Positions 1 through 12,513 are shown, counted from the stretch's first letter. The stretch is 64,000 nt of DNA from Bimastos eiseni (GCA_959347315.1 OY365808.1:4207705-4271704); one strand, 5' to 3'. Translations and numbers: made by a program. Notes: generated from the letters alone by a model not told the origin.

Positions 1-510
1 AACTCCAGTATGAATTCTTGAATGACGTGCTAAATGCGAAGATTGGAAAAACGTTTTCGACATACTTGGCATTGAAAAGATTTCTCCCACTGTGAATCCT
101 TGCATGACATGTCAGATGTGAAGATTGGGAAAGACGTTTTTGACATACTTGGCATTTGTAAGATTTCTCTCCAGTATGAATTATTGCATGACGAATCAGA
201 TATGAAGATTGGGAAAAACGTTTTTCACATACTTGGTATTGATAAGATTTCTCTCCAGCATGAATTCTTGCGTGACGTGCCAGATGTGAAGATCGGGAAA
301 AGATTTTTGACATACTTGGAATTTGTAAGATTTCTTTCTGGTATGGAGTCTTATATGGTTCCGGTAGCAACGAGATACTATTTTTCTTCACACCTTGCAC
401 TGAGACGGTCCCTTACCTGGTATATGCAAATGTTTTCTGACATACAATGCCTTTTCTAGATTAGGCCTATGGATTCTCAAGTGTTTCTGTAGGCAATAGG
501 TGTACATAAA
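1..510 (-). pseudogene. C2H2 zinc-finger array relic (antisense)
   Basis: Read on the minus strand, this stretch carries repeated units of 84 bases (28 codons) matching the C2H2 finger plan: CxxC, a spacer ending in serine/histidine/leucine, HxxxH, then an HTGEK-type linker. Three consecutive units around 60-300 keep the linker and the CQVCQK/CEKRFSQSS-like core. The frame shifts by one base near 300 and again near 88. Outer units (about 390-510) have lost Cys or His ligands, and a stop occurs near 395. C2H2 arrays normally bind DNA in the nucleus. The frameshifts and lost ligands suggest a decayed copy, or a pseudogenised end of a gene lying left of the window. Family identification is firm; the inactive state is inferred from the breaks. 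Confidence 0.75.
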
Positions 511-1964
511 TGTTTTGTTGACAAAACTCGAATTTATGTTTCTTTGCTTTGAATGGGTATACTTGTTCTCCTTGGTGTGACTATCCTGCACAAACGATTC
601 CTGATAGAGCTGGGTACTTCATAAATTTCAATTGTGATGCTTTTCCGGTATAACATCTAAATATTTGGATGAAATGATCTTTAACACCGTCTATGTTTAT
701 GAATTGCCTGAGTTCATGATTCAAATAAGATTTTTGGGCAAAGCTAGAGTTTGAAACACTGAACCTCTATTTAAATTCTTGAAAACCGTACTAGTTTTTC
801 GCCTGTTTCAGTATGAAGCTCACTAAACATTCAGCTTAGATCTAAAACAGCCAATTTTAGACCAACCTAATCCTCTTCCAGTAATTAATTCATCTTGCTT
901 AAAAAACCTTTAGTAACATTTTATTCATATATAAAAGACATATCTCTAGACAAATTCCAAATTCCTCTAGGTTGATCGCTTAAGATATATTATCAATTTG
1001 CGAAGATACATTAAACATGAATTTTTATTTCGTGTTCCACTATCTAAAGTTGTTGCACACTGTGCTAAAACGAATGCACATTATAAAATAAACGTTAAAA
1101 TCACAGATTTCCACAGCAGAACCACTCTGGATCAAGCTACTTTGTCTTTGCTACGTCAAGATCAAGCAGAAGCTTCCGAATAAACGGCTTGTCCAGAAGG
1201 TGACGGATAAATTAAGTTGAAATCGGGAAACATCGAGTGTCCGTGAGACACAAGATGTACAAGAAACACATGTATCTTGGCTGTTAAACAGCCGACTACA
1301 AAGGACTTTTAACTGTAAATTTTGACCAAGCGCATCTACATGACTGAGAAAGTACGTGAATTTATTAAGCTCTTGAATGCATTTCATTTCCCGGCAGACG
1401 TTCCCCATGCCAGCAGTTAAGAGCAATATCCGTTGCACATGTCGTCTCTTATTTAATCAATTTCTTAAAATCATGATGGCTCAACGAAACTCTGAAAAAA
1501 ATAATAATGATAACAATTGCAATAATAAAAATAATTATAAGGCACAGCATAGTATAACAGATACAAAAAACATCGTGCTGACCTTTCTGAATCAATTGGC
1601 AGCAGAAGACACTTTTGAAAGTCAATCAGCACAGATTCCTCGCATAATTTTATGCTCAACAACATTGACAGATAACGATGGAGAATAATGGCAGAATACA
1701 TTGTGAGGTTCAGTTGCTCGAGTAATCTGCAATCTGCGATCAGTCAGACCACTTGAAGGAACTGCTCAACACATTTTCATTCATACATGACATATCTAAC
1801 CACATTTTTGCCATCAGACTCACTTGTTTTCCTGAGAACAGACATTAAGAATGATGGTCCATTTGTTTGAAGAGCAGATTTGAAGCTTGTAGTCAAAGCG
1901 GGAAGAATTGGCCGAACCCCCGTCACCAAGGGCAGGTCAAATCGTACAGCTTAGAATCAGAGGT
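511..1964. other. Gene-free AT-rich stretch
   Basis: No recognisable gene. Only short open frames occur (for example 998-1183 +, 61 codons, and 1377-1688 +, 103 codons with an asparagine-rich low-complexity centre). None shows a known domain, splice context or coding-like composition. Confidence 0.5.
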
Positions 1965-2262
1965 GTAACTTGGTTTTGAAAAGTGGGGGGGGGACATAAT
2001 TTATAAAGTATTACAAAAGACGCCAAAAAATTTGTGTCCCCACTTTTTGAATGTTGCCTCCCAGAAATTTGAAAAATGGGGGGCGCAAATTATCTTAACA
2101 AAAGTCATCTTAAAGAGCCATTGGAGAAACACAAAAAAGAACCGATTTGGGGGCACATGGGGGCACTGTGCACTGAAACTGGGGGGCTTTGTTCCCAGTT
2201 TTGGAACGGGGGGGGGGACGGTGCCCCCCTGCTCACCGCTTGCTACACCCCCGCTTAGAATG
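1965..2262. repeat. G/C-homopolymer-studded interspersed repeat
   Basis: This block of about 300 bp has repeated runs of 5-10 G or C (1985-1993, 2077-2083, 2150-2163, 2183-2188, 2209-2217, 2224-2230) separated by AT-rich spacers. It ends in a C-rich segment that partly complements the G-rich start, giving weak fold-back potential. Open frames crossing it encode only low-complexity Gly/Pro. The composition differs sharply from both flanks, which suggests an inserted repeat. The family is not recognised. Confidence 0.45.
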
Positions 2263-4762
2263 GATACATTTATATATGCTCAGAACTGAAGGACCACAAG
2301 AGAAGTCACAGTTTCAAGTACAAAAGAGGGAAAATTCAAAATACATGTTCCAGATTAAAACCATTTATAGCAATTAAATGCATAACATAGTATTGTAACA
2401 GTAGTGCTCTGCCAATACCACTGTTAACAGTGGCGTTAACCACGAATACTCATCACCGCTTCTGGCCATCGTTATTTTGGTATGAACTCAGTTTCGTATC
2501 ATGCCACTGACTCATGAGGGATTGCCGATAAGTTCTGCTGTTGTGGTCTCAGTGTCCTCAACAGTCATGAAATTAAGTTATGAAATAGAACTTAGACATA
2601 AACATATACTCTGATCTACGAGTGGCTATAAAGTTCCAGATAAAGCTGTACAGCATGGAAAGGGTGGAAAATAAGAGGGAGAAAGGAAGGGGAGGGGAGT
2701 ATGGTCATCGGTTATCTTTACTTTGTACGACATAGCTTGAAGTGACGTTTTAAGGATGAAAATGCTTAGAACTGCAGAAGATATTTAGAGACTTGAACTC
2801 ATGTAGCCTACACATTAACGAATGTAACAAATTACGGATAGGCTGTGCAAACCGCCACAATTATAGCCATTGCGGTCCGCTAATTGTGATACAAATAGGC
2901 GAACACTGAAAATCATTATTAGGAAGCCTTCTAAAAAATGGAAAAGTAGGGAACAACCGGAAAGCATCTGCCCTGTTATTCCCTAGTGAAACACATTTCA
3001 AAATTGTTATACTGATTGCTAATAGAATGATCGACATGAATTAATTTTTAAACAGTTAATTTGCGACCTTACCTAGAACTGAGGCTAGAATACTAGGCGG
3101 CAAAAATAGTGACGTCACCATTTTTCGTGCTCGTTACGGTTATAATGGAGTTCATATTATAAATTATAGTTGAAGAGATGTCAAACACACAATAATTATC
3201 ATTATTAATAAATATTAGGGGCCTATCATTACTGTGGTAAAAGTGAATTTTAGCGTATTTTTTTACCTCGCGTGCTTGTGGTGTATTTTTGCGTATTTAA
3301 TTTTATTTCCTTCACTATAATTTTATCACGTATTTTGTAAGAAGAAACCGGATTGATGATAATGATTATGCTTAAATGGAAGCTGGATTGATTAAAGGAA
3401 TTTTAAAAGGGTATTTTATAGTATTTAATAAACACAATGTTGCTCACAAATTCCACTAGAGTCCATCGCGACGCCATTTTGTCATCAATCAAACTTTTAA
3501 TAATTACGCGTGATATTTCCGTTGATCCAGGCTACATTACTTCCCCACATCGTGGCTCAGATAAAAGTTCGTACTAGATGAATGCAAAAAATAAGCAACA
3601 AAAGCATTAGCCTTGTAGAATGCTACACCAACTACATGTACCAACCCACTTGTTTAGATTCGTGTGAGGGCAGTGTCAGGTTGCTCATTTATATGTAGGC
3701 CGATATATTGTGTTTCAAAGAGTGTGCGGCACGGCTATCAGTTAAAGGCGATAAGAAAAGTTTTGATACAATCTGACCGAAAGGAAGTGGTGTAACTTGC
3801 AGATCGGCTGGAAATGGAATAGGCCTATGTCTGCTGAGTGGTATATCTCGCTTTAACTTTGTGTCATTATTATTATTGTTTGCCCAGATTCTAAAGTTGA
3901 TTTAATCACAATAAGACGAACGAAATGAAACATGGCCTACCTAGCAATCTCCGTCTTCCTGATGCTTTCGCTATCCGTCCCTTATCGGGTCGCGTAGCAC
4001 GGACTTCATTGATGAACCTGACTCCGAATTAACCCCAGAGGTATTTCATTGCGATAAGAACCGCCTGCGTCTATGATTTACTATGATCCATTTTCATCTT
4101 CATTTGTGTTTCTTTATTCGCTTTGATCTATCGCTTCTTTGATGGAATGGTCGATCATCTGCGAGACTCAGATAAGAAAAGGCAACATCGAATGGCGTCG
4201 AAAACCCACTGTGTACTACGACATGGACGTCTATGATACAACCAATTGGCTGTCAAACACAGCCGCTTCTACAGAGTCAAAGTGTGACCGTATCGCAGAT
4301 ATGATCAATTTCTTACTCATCGACAGAAACGCCGAATACCCGATATCAAACACTGGATATTTCGTACATTTTCATCTTAGCAAGAATTAACGAAACCACG
4401 ATGACATAATCGATTTTATCAGACAATAAATACTTCCCAGAAATGCTAATGTCATCACGCGTCTCTTTACCAGATTGCAAGGACATCGAAATCTAGTTGT
4501 CTTGAGTAATGATCTCTCAGTAGGGAAATCACGGATATCGTAAGCAGAAGGTTATCTGGATATCTAGGCTAACGATCGAATTTCGAACCGCAGGCGATGA
4601 TATCACTAGTATTAATATCCAGTTGTTAAATCCTCTTTAGCAGTTTGTGGCGTATGACTCACAAGGCTCCAATCGCCATAGCCTCAGATTAGTCACGTCC
4701 ATGCATAGATATATAATAAACAACACTCTTGTATAGCGCCTTTACAAAGGAAAGACAGATGA
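2263..4762. other. Gene-free stretch
   Basis: No supported gene. A perfect CRE-type palindrome TGACGTCA sits at 3110-3117, but no gene start is recognisable nearby. An 83-codon frame at 4139-4390 (+) has no known motif and is probably chance. Confidence 0.5.
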
Positions 4763-5005
4763 GCTTCTAAAAGACCAGCATATCATCCAGCGTCGGCACT
4801 GGCTCTGTCACGCGGTGCCACCAAATCATCAGCTGCTGAAGCCGCATCAGTTGCAGCCGCCGCAACAGGGAGGCTGGCGTCGGCGCTGAATCCCGAGTTG
4901 GTTCAGGCGACGTCGGTTGCGGATGGTGGTCACTCGGTTGCGTTGGTGATGGACGCATCGAAAGCATCATTCGCCCGTCATGCAGAGAACACTTCAACGC
5001 GCTAG
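4763..5005 (+). other. GC-rich open frame, possible terminal exon
   Basis: An 80-codon frame without stops runs from just after a stop at 4760-4762 to a TAG at 5003-5005. It is alanine/serine-rich (an AAEAASVAAAA-type segment followed by a more mixed C-terminus) and much more GC-rich than its surroundings. It has no initiating ATG at its start, so if real it would be a 3' exon; the only nearby acceptor-like AG is at 4772-4773. I do not recognise the protein. The composition is the only argument, and the opposite strand is also open for 76 codons. Confidence 0.25.
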
Positions 5006-5029
5006 ATTTAGCCGACTGCTTGCCTGTGC

Positions 5030-5720
5030 CCCTGTTTCTACCTGTCTCTATGCCACGCTGTCGCTTCGTGTTCCTGTCGCCTGCCCTGACGTGTCACACC
5101 ATCTGTCTCTTTCAATTTCAGTGGCTGTCTCTAACTGGCTGTGTAGACTGATGTCTCTGTCTGTTTCAGATTATCTGTCCGTCTCTGTGGTGTTTTGTCT
5201 GTCATGTCTTGTAGAGTCGCTTTCAGTCTCAGAATCTGTCAGTCACTGCATGTACTTCTATGTGTCTCTATGTTTTCATGTCCACGTACCTCTGTGTCTT
5301 TGTGTTTATATGTCTTCGTGTCACTCTGCCTTTCTGTCCTTCTGTTTTATCTGTCTGTATGTATCCTTGTCTTTCTGTTTCCATGTTTCTTTGTGTCCGT
5401 GTCTCTCTGTCTCTGTGTCTTCGTAGATTGTTATATTCTTCTTTCTATGCCTGCTAATGTCTCTGTGTCTCCTTTAAAATCTTGTTCCTTCTGTATGACT
5501 CTCTCCCTCTATCTTTGTCTGCTTGCAAAGTCTGTGTCTGTCTTCTTTTTCTGTATATTTTTGTCCCCTTGCCTCATTTATCTGTATCTTCTGTTAGCCT
5601 TTATGCCTCTTCCTTTTATCTGTCTCGCTCTTTCTCTATCTCCCTTCTTCTCTTGGTCTCTATCTCTCTGTTTCTCTCTTTTCCCCTTTCTATCTTCCTC
5701 ATTTTATTAATTTTTCACTC
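5030..5720. repeat. Degenerate TCTG/TGTCTC pyrimidine tract
   Basis: About 690 bp of diverged TCTG, TGTC and TCTCTG units with strong strand asymmetry (pyrimidines plus G on the plus strand). It produces several overlapping Leu/Ser/Val/Cys pseudo-proteins of up to 171 codons with no domain content, so those frames are not annotated as genes. Confidence 0.85.
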
Positions 5721-6884
5721 ATGGAGTGACTAAATCAAAAAAGAGTGAACGATTTACACAGGGAGCAAGTCAGCTATTGAATGAGTGAATGAGTGAGTGA
5801 GCGATTGAGTCATTTAGTCAATTGTTCTCGATGTCTGTCTCTCTTTCTCTGTTGTCTATGTCTGTCATTTGTGGTTAATCTAAACAGTGGCCAAGTGTTC
5901 CAGTGTTTGCATGAGAGCCGCTGAAGCCTCCAACTGTTTTGCCTGAGGACGTAAATGAATGCAGACGTCGGTCTAATCATTGCTCAGACGGTGTCTCAAA
6001 ATAACACGAGGCGACAAAAGACCATGTCTATGTAATCGATTTTAAAAAGAATCAGACTAATAAACGGATCCATTGGTTGATTGGTGAACTCTGGGAGAGC
6101 AGGTGGATGAGAAAATTGGATGATTGGTGATTAGAGATGGTAATTGGATGGATATAGGGATTGGTGGATGGAGAGATTGATTGATGGATGGATGGCTGGG
6201 TGGATTGATAAATGGGTGGATGGACGAATGAATGAATGAATGGATGATCTATGAGTGAATTGAGAGGCAGATACAGACTTGGGATACACGCACGTATGGA
6301 TGGACGGTTAGACAAAATGATAGATAAATGTACATTTGAATAAATGAATGATTGACATAGTAACGAACAATTTAAAGCCAGAAATTCTACGTGTTCAATT
6401 TATGATTCTGCCCTTACGCAGGAATAATTCTGCCCAGCTCTTCGACTAAGTCTTCACTTCCACCTTCTCGAGTGGTAGCTTTCGCAGCAGAAGCCTATGC
6501 TTAATGGTCATCTTTTACGTCCCTGACTCCAAACACTATGACACGAAGTTCGGTCAAGCACATAGGTCAAATGCGGGTGCGTTTTTAATTCATGTTCTTT
6601 GATGGAGACTGCACATGGAGAGCTGACATTAAGCCACTCAGCTGTAGCTTTTATGGTCCTTGTTTAATGATGACGGTTGACTGGATGGCAGACGATTGCA
6701 GAGGCAGACCGATTTCAATTACCTAGAGACAGTCAACGGATGAATGCACTGACAAGAAGATAGAGAGGTAAAAAGGTAAGGGTAAAGGGAATAGGTCGTT
6801 TGTTATAAACGTCCTTAGGGAGACTATGCTGAAGTGTCGGTATGGATGGATGGAAAGATCGATTGTTGGTGGTTGGATGGGTGT
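5721..6884. repeat. Unique sequence with a (GGAT/GAAT)n tract
   Basis: The interval 6055-6300 is a degenerate tetranucleotide tract of GGAT, TGGA and GAAT units; the minus strand reads as Ser/His/Pro-rich filler. The rest of the stretch (5721-6050 and 6300-6884) shows no gene or recognisable element. Confidence 0.6.
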
Positions 6885-7345
6885 ATGCATGTATGTATGC
6901 TTGTATGTATGGATTTATGTAGGTTTGCATGTATGTATGTATGTATGTATGTATGTATGTATGTATGTATGTATGTATGTATGTATGTATGTATGTATGT
7001 ATGTATGTATGTATGTATGTATGTATGTATGTATGTATGTATGTATGTATGTATGTATGCTTGCATGTATGTATGTATTTATGTATGTATTTATGTATGT
7101 ATGTATGTATGTATGTATGTATGTATGCTGGCAAGTATGTATATATGTATGTATGTATGTTTGCATGTATGTATGTATGTATGTATGTATGTATGTATGT
7201 ATGTATGTATGTATGTATGTATGTATGTATGTATGTATGTATCTATCTATCTATATATGTATGCATGCATGCATGTATGTACGTTCGTACGTACGTATGT
7301 ACGTATTTATGTATGCATGTTTGTATATATGTATGTTACCTTTTG
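6885..7345. repeat. (ATGT)n microsatellite array, copy 1
   Basis: Nearly pure ATGT tetranucleotide repeat with scattered variants (CTTGC, TTTAT, CTGGC). Because the unit is 4 bases, all frames read as MYVC/CMYV on the plus strand and IHTY on the minus strand without stops, giving spurious long ORFs. The order of variants is shared with the array at 8640-8830. Confidence 0.95.
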
Positions 7346-7395
7346 TGTAGGCCCTTATGCAAACCTCACAAGGCGTGTTAGATGGTTGGACGGAT

Positions 7396-7402
7396 GATAA
7401 TA

Positions 7403-7434
<32 letters not shown>

Positions 7435-7545
7435 AAAGAAGACGACGACGAAGACGATTATGGTGATGTTGACGACGACGACGATGATGATGATACCAAA
7501 GACGACGACTATCCTGATAATTATGCTTGTACTTGTTGTTGACTT
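7396..7545. repeat. (GAT/GAC)n trinucleotide tract
   Basis: A run of GAT and GAC triplets. The plus frame 7357-7542 reads as poly-aspartate with a few Lys/Glu, without a domain or signal. It is best read as a microsatellite rather than an acidic protein. Confidence 0.85.
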
Positions 7546-7579
7546 GGGTGCGATTGAGAGAGGCAGAGGCGAATGTGGA

Positions 7580-8070
7580 CGGTACTTAGTGAGTAAATGA
7601 CACAGACAGACAGACAAACAGACACACAGAAAGACGGAGACGGAGACGTATACAAAGGCGGACAGTGACAGAGACGGAGACAGAGACATAATGGACTATG
7701 GTTGACCAAGTGGATTTAGGCAGTGTGTGACCAAGTGTCGTCTTTCGCATGACGCTATATTACGCCAAATCCAGTGACAACTCATGACGCCCGAATGTCT
7801 CGCCTTCGTCATCCGCTTTGCACTCATCCGCCTGATCATCGATCCATCAACCAGATCCACAGTGCCTAGGGTTCGACGCCTCATCCCCCAATTGATTTCA
7901 ATCGAACCCATCTACCCCAATCCAAGCAATTCGTCTTGGCAGTCCCCACTCACTCCCTCTCCCTTCTCTGTGCCTCTCTGTCTGTGTCTATGTCCGTGTA
8001 GGCACGTGTGCGCATCTCCCTGCCTGTATGTCTTTCTGTTCGTATGTCTTTGTGTGTCTCGTTCTTCCCG
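7580..8070. repeat. GACA tract and opposite-phase TCTG tract
   Basis: The interval 7592-7690 is a GACA/GAGAC purine-side tract, and 7955-8065 is the complementary TGTC/TCTG type. The sequence between them (7691-7950) is unique and holds only short frames with no recognised family. Confidence 0.7.
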
Positions 8071-8544
8071 TTCATCAGTTGAGCTGGAATTTGCAAGTCA
8101 AAGGGAAACGGACGACTGCACCCGATGGAATACAATTCATGAGTTCTACATTTGGTTTTCTCGTAGCGATCATTAATGGGTTGAAACCGATTTCATGTAT
8201 ACTGTTCGAGTTGAGAGATCAAGATAAGGGTATGTAATGTTGAAGGGTGTGTTATGTTGAAGGTATGAACTTTGTCAGGTCAATAGGTCACAACATACGC
8301 AAGCAAATGTCGACCAAAGCATGAATAATATTATTTCAATTTAGGGATATCAATGCATTGTAACTATAAATACAATATGAACTATGCAAATGCGAATGTT
8401 TGTATGCACACAACTAAATGTGCATAATAACAGTATGCATCATTATGCAACATGCATTTAGGAATATATGAATGTGCATATGTATTTATCTATGTATTCA
8501 TGCTTGTAAACATCTGTGTATTCGTGCTTGTATATATAGTTATA

Positions 8545-9455
8545 TCTATTTATTCACGTTTGCATGTATGTATGTATTTATGTATGTATGTATGTATGTA
8601 TGTATTTATGTATGTATATATTTATGTATGTATGTATGTATGTATGGATTTATGTAGGTTTGCATGTATGTATGTATGTATGTATGTATGTATGTATGTA
8701 TGTATGTATGCTTGCATGTATGTATGTATTTATGTATGTATTTATGTATGTATGTATGTATGTATGTATGTATGCTGGCATGTATGTATATATGTATGTA
8801 TGTATGTTTGTATATATGCTTGCATGTTTGCATGTATGTATGTATGTATGTATTTATGTATTTATCTATGTATGTATGTATGTATGTATGTTTGCATGTA
8901 TGTATGTATGTATGTATGTATGTATGTATGTATGCTTGCATGTATGTATGTATATATGTATGTATGTATGTATGTTTGCATGTATGTATGTATGTATGTC
9001 TGCATGTATGTATTTATGAATGTTTGCATGTATGTATGTATGTATGTATGTATGTATGCTTGCATGTATGTATGTATGTATGTATGTTTGTATGTATGTA
9101 TGTATGCTTGCATGTATGTATGTATGTATGTATGCATGTATGTATGTATGCTTGCATGTATGTATGTATGTAGGTATGTATGTATGTATATATGTATGTA
9201 TATATGTATGTATGTTTGCATATTTGTATGTATGTATGTATGCAGGCATGTATGTATATATGCATGTATGTATGTTTGTATGTATGCTTGCATGTTTGCA
9301 TGTATGTATGTATTCATGTATGTATGTATGTATGTATGTATGTATGCTTGCATGTATGTATGTATGTATGTATGTATGTATGCTTGCATGTATGTATGTA
9401 TGTATGTATGTATGTATGTATGTATGTATGTATGTATGTATATATGCATACATAT
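8545..9455. repeat. (ATGT)n microsatellite array, copy 2
   Basis: About 900 bp of ATGT repeat broken by recurrent CTTGC, TTTGC, TTTAT and CTGGC variants. It includes a variant order matching 6885-7160 (a GGATTTATGTAGG block followed by the same markers) and another related block near 9200-9310. Pseudo-ORFs of up to 339 codons arise from the repeat alone. Confidence 0.95.
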
Positions 9456-9744
9456 ACATATCCATGCTTAGTATGCATAGAAGAACCATTACCCTTCCTG
9501 TCATGGTAGGCTTGCTGTCGACCAAAAGAGTTGTCGATATGGCGTGCCGTATCAAACCATCCCACTTCAAGCCCTGTATGCATGAATGTATCATGTATAT
9601 ATGCATACATGTACATTTTATGTATATATAGATATGTATGTATATCTACATGTATGTGTTTGTGCTAGCATGTATGATGTATATATGTATATATATACAT
9701 ATATGTATATATATATACATATATATATATATTTATTTTAAATA

Positions 9745-9841
9745 CATGCATGCATTATACATATATATATATATAAATATATATATAAATTATACATATA
9801 TATATATAAATATATATATATATATGTATAATGCATGCGTG
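9745..9841. repeat. AT-rich inverted repeat (hairpin)
   Basis: Arms of about 25-30 bp carrying CATGCATGCATTATACATAT and its complement flank a (TA)n-rich centre and would form a long hairpin. Surrounding sequence (9600-9740 and 9900-9960) is also (TA)n/(TG)n rich. No coding content. Confidence 0.75.
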
Positions 9842-10319
9842 TATACACCTAGACACTTTTTACCACCTCTTTCACACTCTATAAAGTACGATGAATATTT
9901 GATATCGTCCAGCATTGTGTTCATTTGCATATATATATATATATGTGTGTGTGTGTATATGTTGACAAGATCATATTTGCTATCAAATGGTTCACTGCCC
10001 GAATATCCATTTTAAACTGACTACATACAGTGCATGATAGCGTCCATTATGGCCGTGTATGCCAAACGAAGTGACGAAAAACTGTTCATATCACACGGCA
10101 TACCGGTACATTGTTGGATATTGATCATTATTTTATTTTTTCCGGTATTCCCTGCTGGTAATGAGCCCACGCTAGACCTAACCGAGGCGCATGAAGAACA
10201 CACTTGCGCTGGGTCCCGTTAGGTGGCGCTTGTTACTTGGATTGATCGATGGATGCTGTTGCTGAAGCAGTTTTTGTTCGCTACAGCGCAATTATGGATA
10301 ATTGGATGCATATCAGATG
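9842..10319. other. Gene-free stretch
   Basis: No gene is recognisable; small overlapping frames at 10021-10222 on both strands look like chance. A short (TA)n(TG)n tract lies at 9930-9958. Confidence 0.5.
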
Positions 10320-10620
10320 AGAATGTTGATAGGCAGACACCGAAACAGACAGACAGAAAGACGGACGGAGAGACGGACAGATAGACAGACAGACAGTCAG
10401 ACAAACTCACACATGTAACAATTTAACGGTGCCTAGCAAATAGACATGGAAGTAAACACAGACAATGAAACAGACAGACACAGAAGGTGACACAAAAGGA
10501 CAGACGTACAAATAAGAGATGAAGAGATATAGGCAAATGGAGAAAGTTGACGACAGGTATGTAGACATACACTTAAACACAGACAAAGAAGCACGCACAG
10601 GAACATGCAGATGAAAACGC
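10320..10620. repeat. Degenerate GACA tract
   Basis: About 300 bp of diverged GACA/CAGA units on the plus strand, read as Leu/Ser/Val filler on the minus strand. This is the same family as the tracts at 7592, 14584, 15690 and 44530, and the reverse orientation of those at 5030, 28260 and 53200. Confidence 0.75.
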
Positions 10621-10654
10621 ACGCAGAATGTCTTACGGAGGTGACAACCACTGG

Positions 10655-10765
10655 GAAAGGACGGAAGCCCCTTGGACAAAGACCCCCCGACCCGGACACA
10701 AGCTCCTCCGGACAAAAGATCCTCACCCAGGCTAGGACAAAAGCTCTACCCAACGGCCTGTAACA
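10655..10765. repeat. Short C-rich GGACAAA minisatellite
   Basis: Five to six diverged copies of a unit of the form GGACAAA-R-C-rich (about 14-24 bases apart). The unit resembles the 16-bp unit of the array at 41975-42410, so the two may share an origin. Confidence 0.5.
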
Positions 10766-12210
10766 TATAATAAACCAAGAACAAGATCTTATAATAATGA
10801 CGATAACGCTTGTCACTGACTGTTGTCAACCGACCGCAATTATTCACTAATTATCCCTCAGCTCCTATTAAAGGTTCGTCAGCGACTACTCTTAATGCAA
10901 TCGAAGTCGTAATTGCAGTATTTAAAAAAATTGTAAACGTAATTATAGTTGCAATATTGGCATTGAAATTGTAACTTTACATACGCCAATGTTTTTTGCA
11001 ACGTCGGTAGCAAGCTACTACTATGGTGCCTTACAAGGCTATCTCTATAGTTAGTGCAAATCCTGAAAACACAGAGAGTAATTATTTCAACTTGTAAGAA
11101 TTAGTTGCTATTGTTGGGTATAATCCCGTGTGCCCGTGCCAGAAAGAATAATATTACACGGCTGTCTGTGGCTAAATTTCGCCCCGTTCAATTTTTTCGT
11201 TTATAAATTTTGGTCTGATTGAACTGAGTAGAATATGACCATCGTTATAATGCGCCGCCCCTACATATATATAAATGTTATGGGTCCACATCGATTCATA
11301 TTCACGCATTTACGTTAATGTACGCAAGCCTGCGTCTATGTATGCTAGCACGTGACTGCATGTAATGCATGTAAACAAATGTTCATTATTTGTATGAGCG
11401 TCATGATGTGCGCGCGTTTTATTTATGCATAAAATGGATGTTCATAATGGTCATTCATATGTACACATGTACATTTTATGTGTTTTTGTGTATTCAAGTA
11501 TGTATACATATTTGCACGTAGGCCTATGCATGTACATATGCAGGCCTACGTGTGTACTGTGTATGCATGCATGTACGTCTTCGCGTATGTATGTTTTTAT
11601 GCGTGTCTTCATGTACATGTATGTATGTATGTATGTATGTATGTGTGATTTATGTATGGATCATGTATGTATATACGTATGATTGAATGTGTAGGGATTC
11701 ATTGGTTGACCCCCGTTATTGTACTTTCTAATTATCTAATTGATCATTGTTTTCCTTTGAACTTTTTATGTCGGTGCTTATTTCGACTGAGATAGAGAGT
11801 GCTCATAATTAGTTAATGCTGTGATGGCGCAATGCGACTTTCTGATTGCAATAAGCACTCAGCTATAGGCCCTACCTGATTATACGTGGCACACTAAGCA
11901 ACCCTTTCTGGAGGCTTCAAACGGGGATACATTTAGTTTGTTCCGCCGTCGATATCTTCACTGTACACCACCACTCTTATGTACCGTTGCGATCCTGCAA
12001 CTTGACTGGCTTTTGATCCGAAAAAAAAGCTTTCAGTTCCAAAGTTGGTACGTTTTAATTAGCGTCAGCAGTACAAATGTGGAGTTTACGATTAAGAATC
12101 CGATTACGATTACGGTAACGATTACGGTTACAAGGCTGAGTCCGTCAATCGGTTCAAAGTCAACTGAGAAAAGAAATGTACTCCCCGGATTTAGATGACT
12201 GGAATGGCAA

Positions 12211-12243
<33 letters not shown>

Positions 12244-12513
12244 GACTACGAATATCGTTGCTATACATTGGCTTATTGTCGCAATCGCATATTTATATTG
12301 CACCTCTTAAATGGGTCATATTGGTATTAAGGTTAGACTTCTAATTGTCAACTGCGTTCTACGTGAACAGAGAGCGCAGTTAAACGACTGAATACATATG
12401 AACTATAATCGTTTGTTTGGCTCGTATTGGTCGTATGAGACTATGAGTACAAGGCCTTTGCCTTTTCCTTTCGTCTTTGCCTTTCGTCCCAGAGCGACTG
12501 TGAGATCCATTCA
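10766..12513. other. Gene-free stretch with small microsatellites
   Basis: No supported gene. It contains a degenerate ATGT/TGCA stretch (11290-11690), a run of GATTACG/GGTAACG-like words (12085-12135) and an (AT)n tract (12210-12236). Confidence 0.55.

Noticed and set aside
4980..5733. Ser/Leu/Val/Cys-rich frames resembling membrane proteins
   Set aside because: Direct readout of a TCTG tract, open in several overlapping frames, with no conserved segment.
6826..9631. Long open frames rich in Met-Tyr-Val-Cys or Ile-His-Thr-Tyr (up to 339 codons) on both strands
   Set aside because: They are the six-frame readout of the ATGT tetranucleotide arrays; stops are absent in every frame because the unit lacks them.
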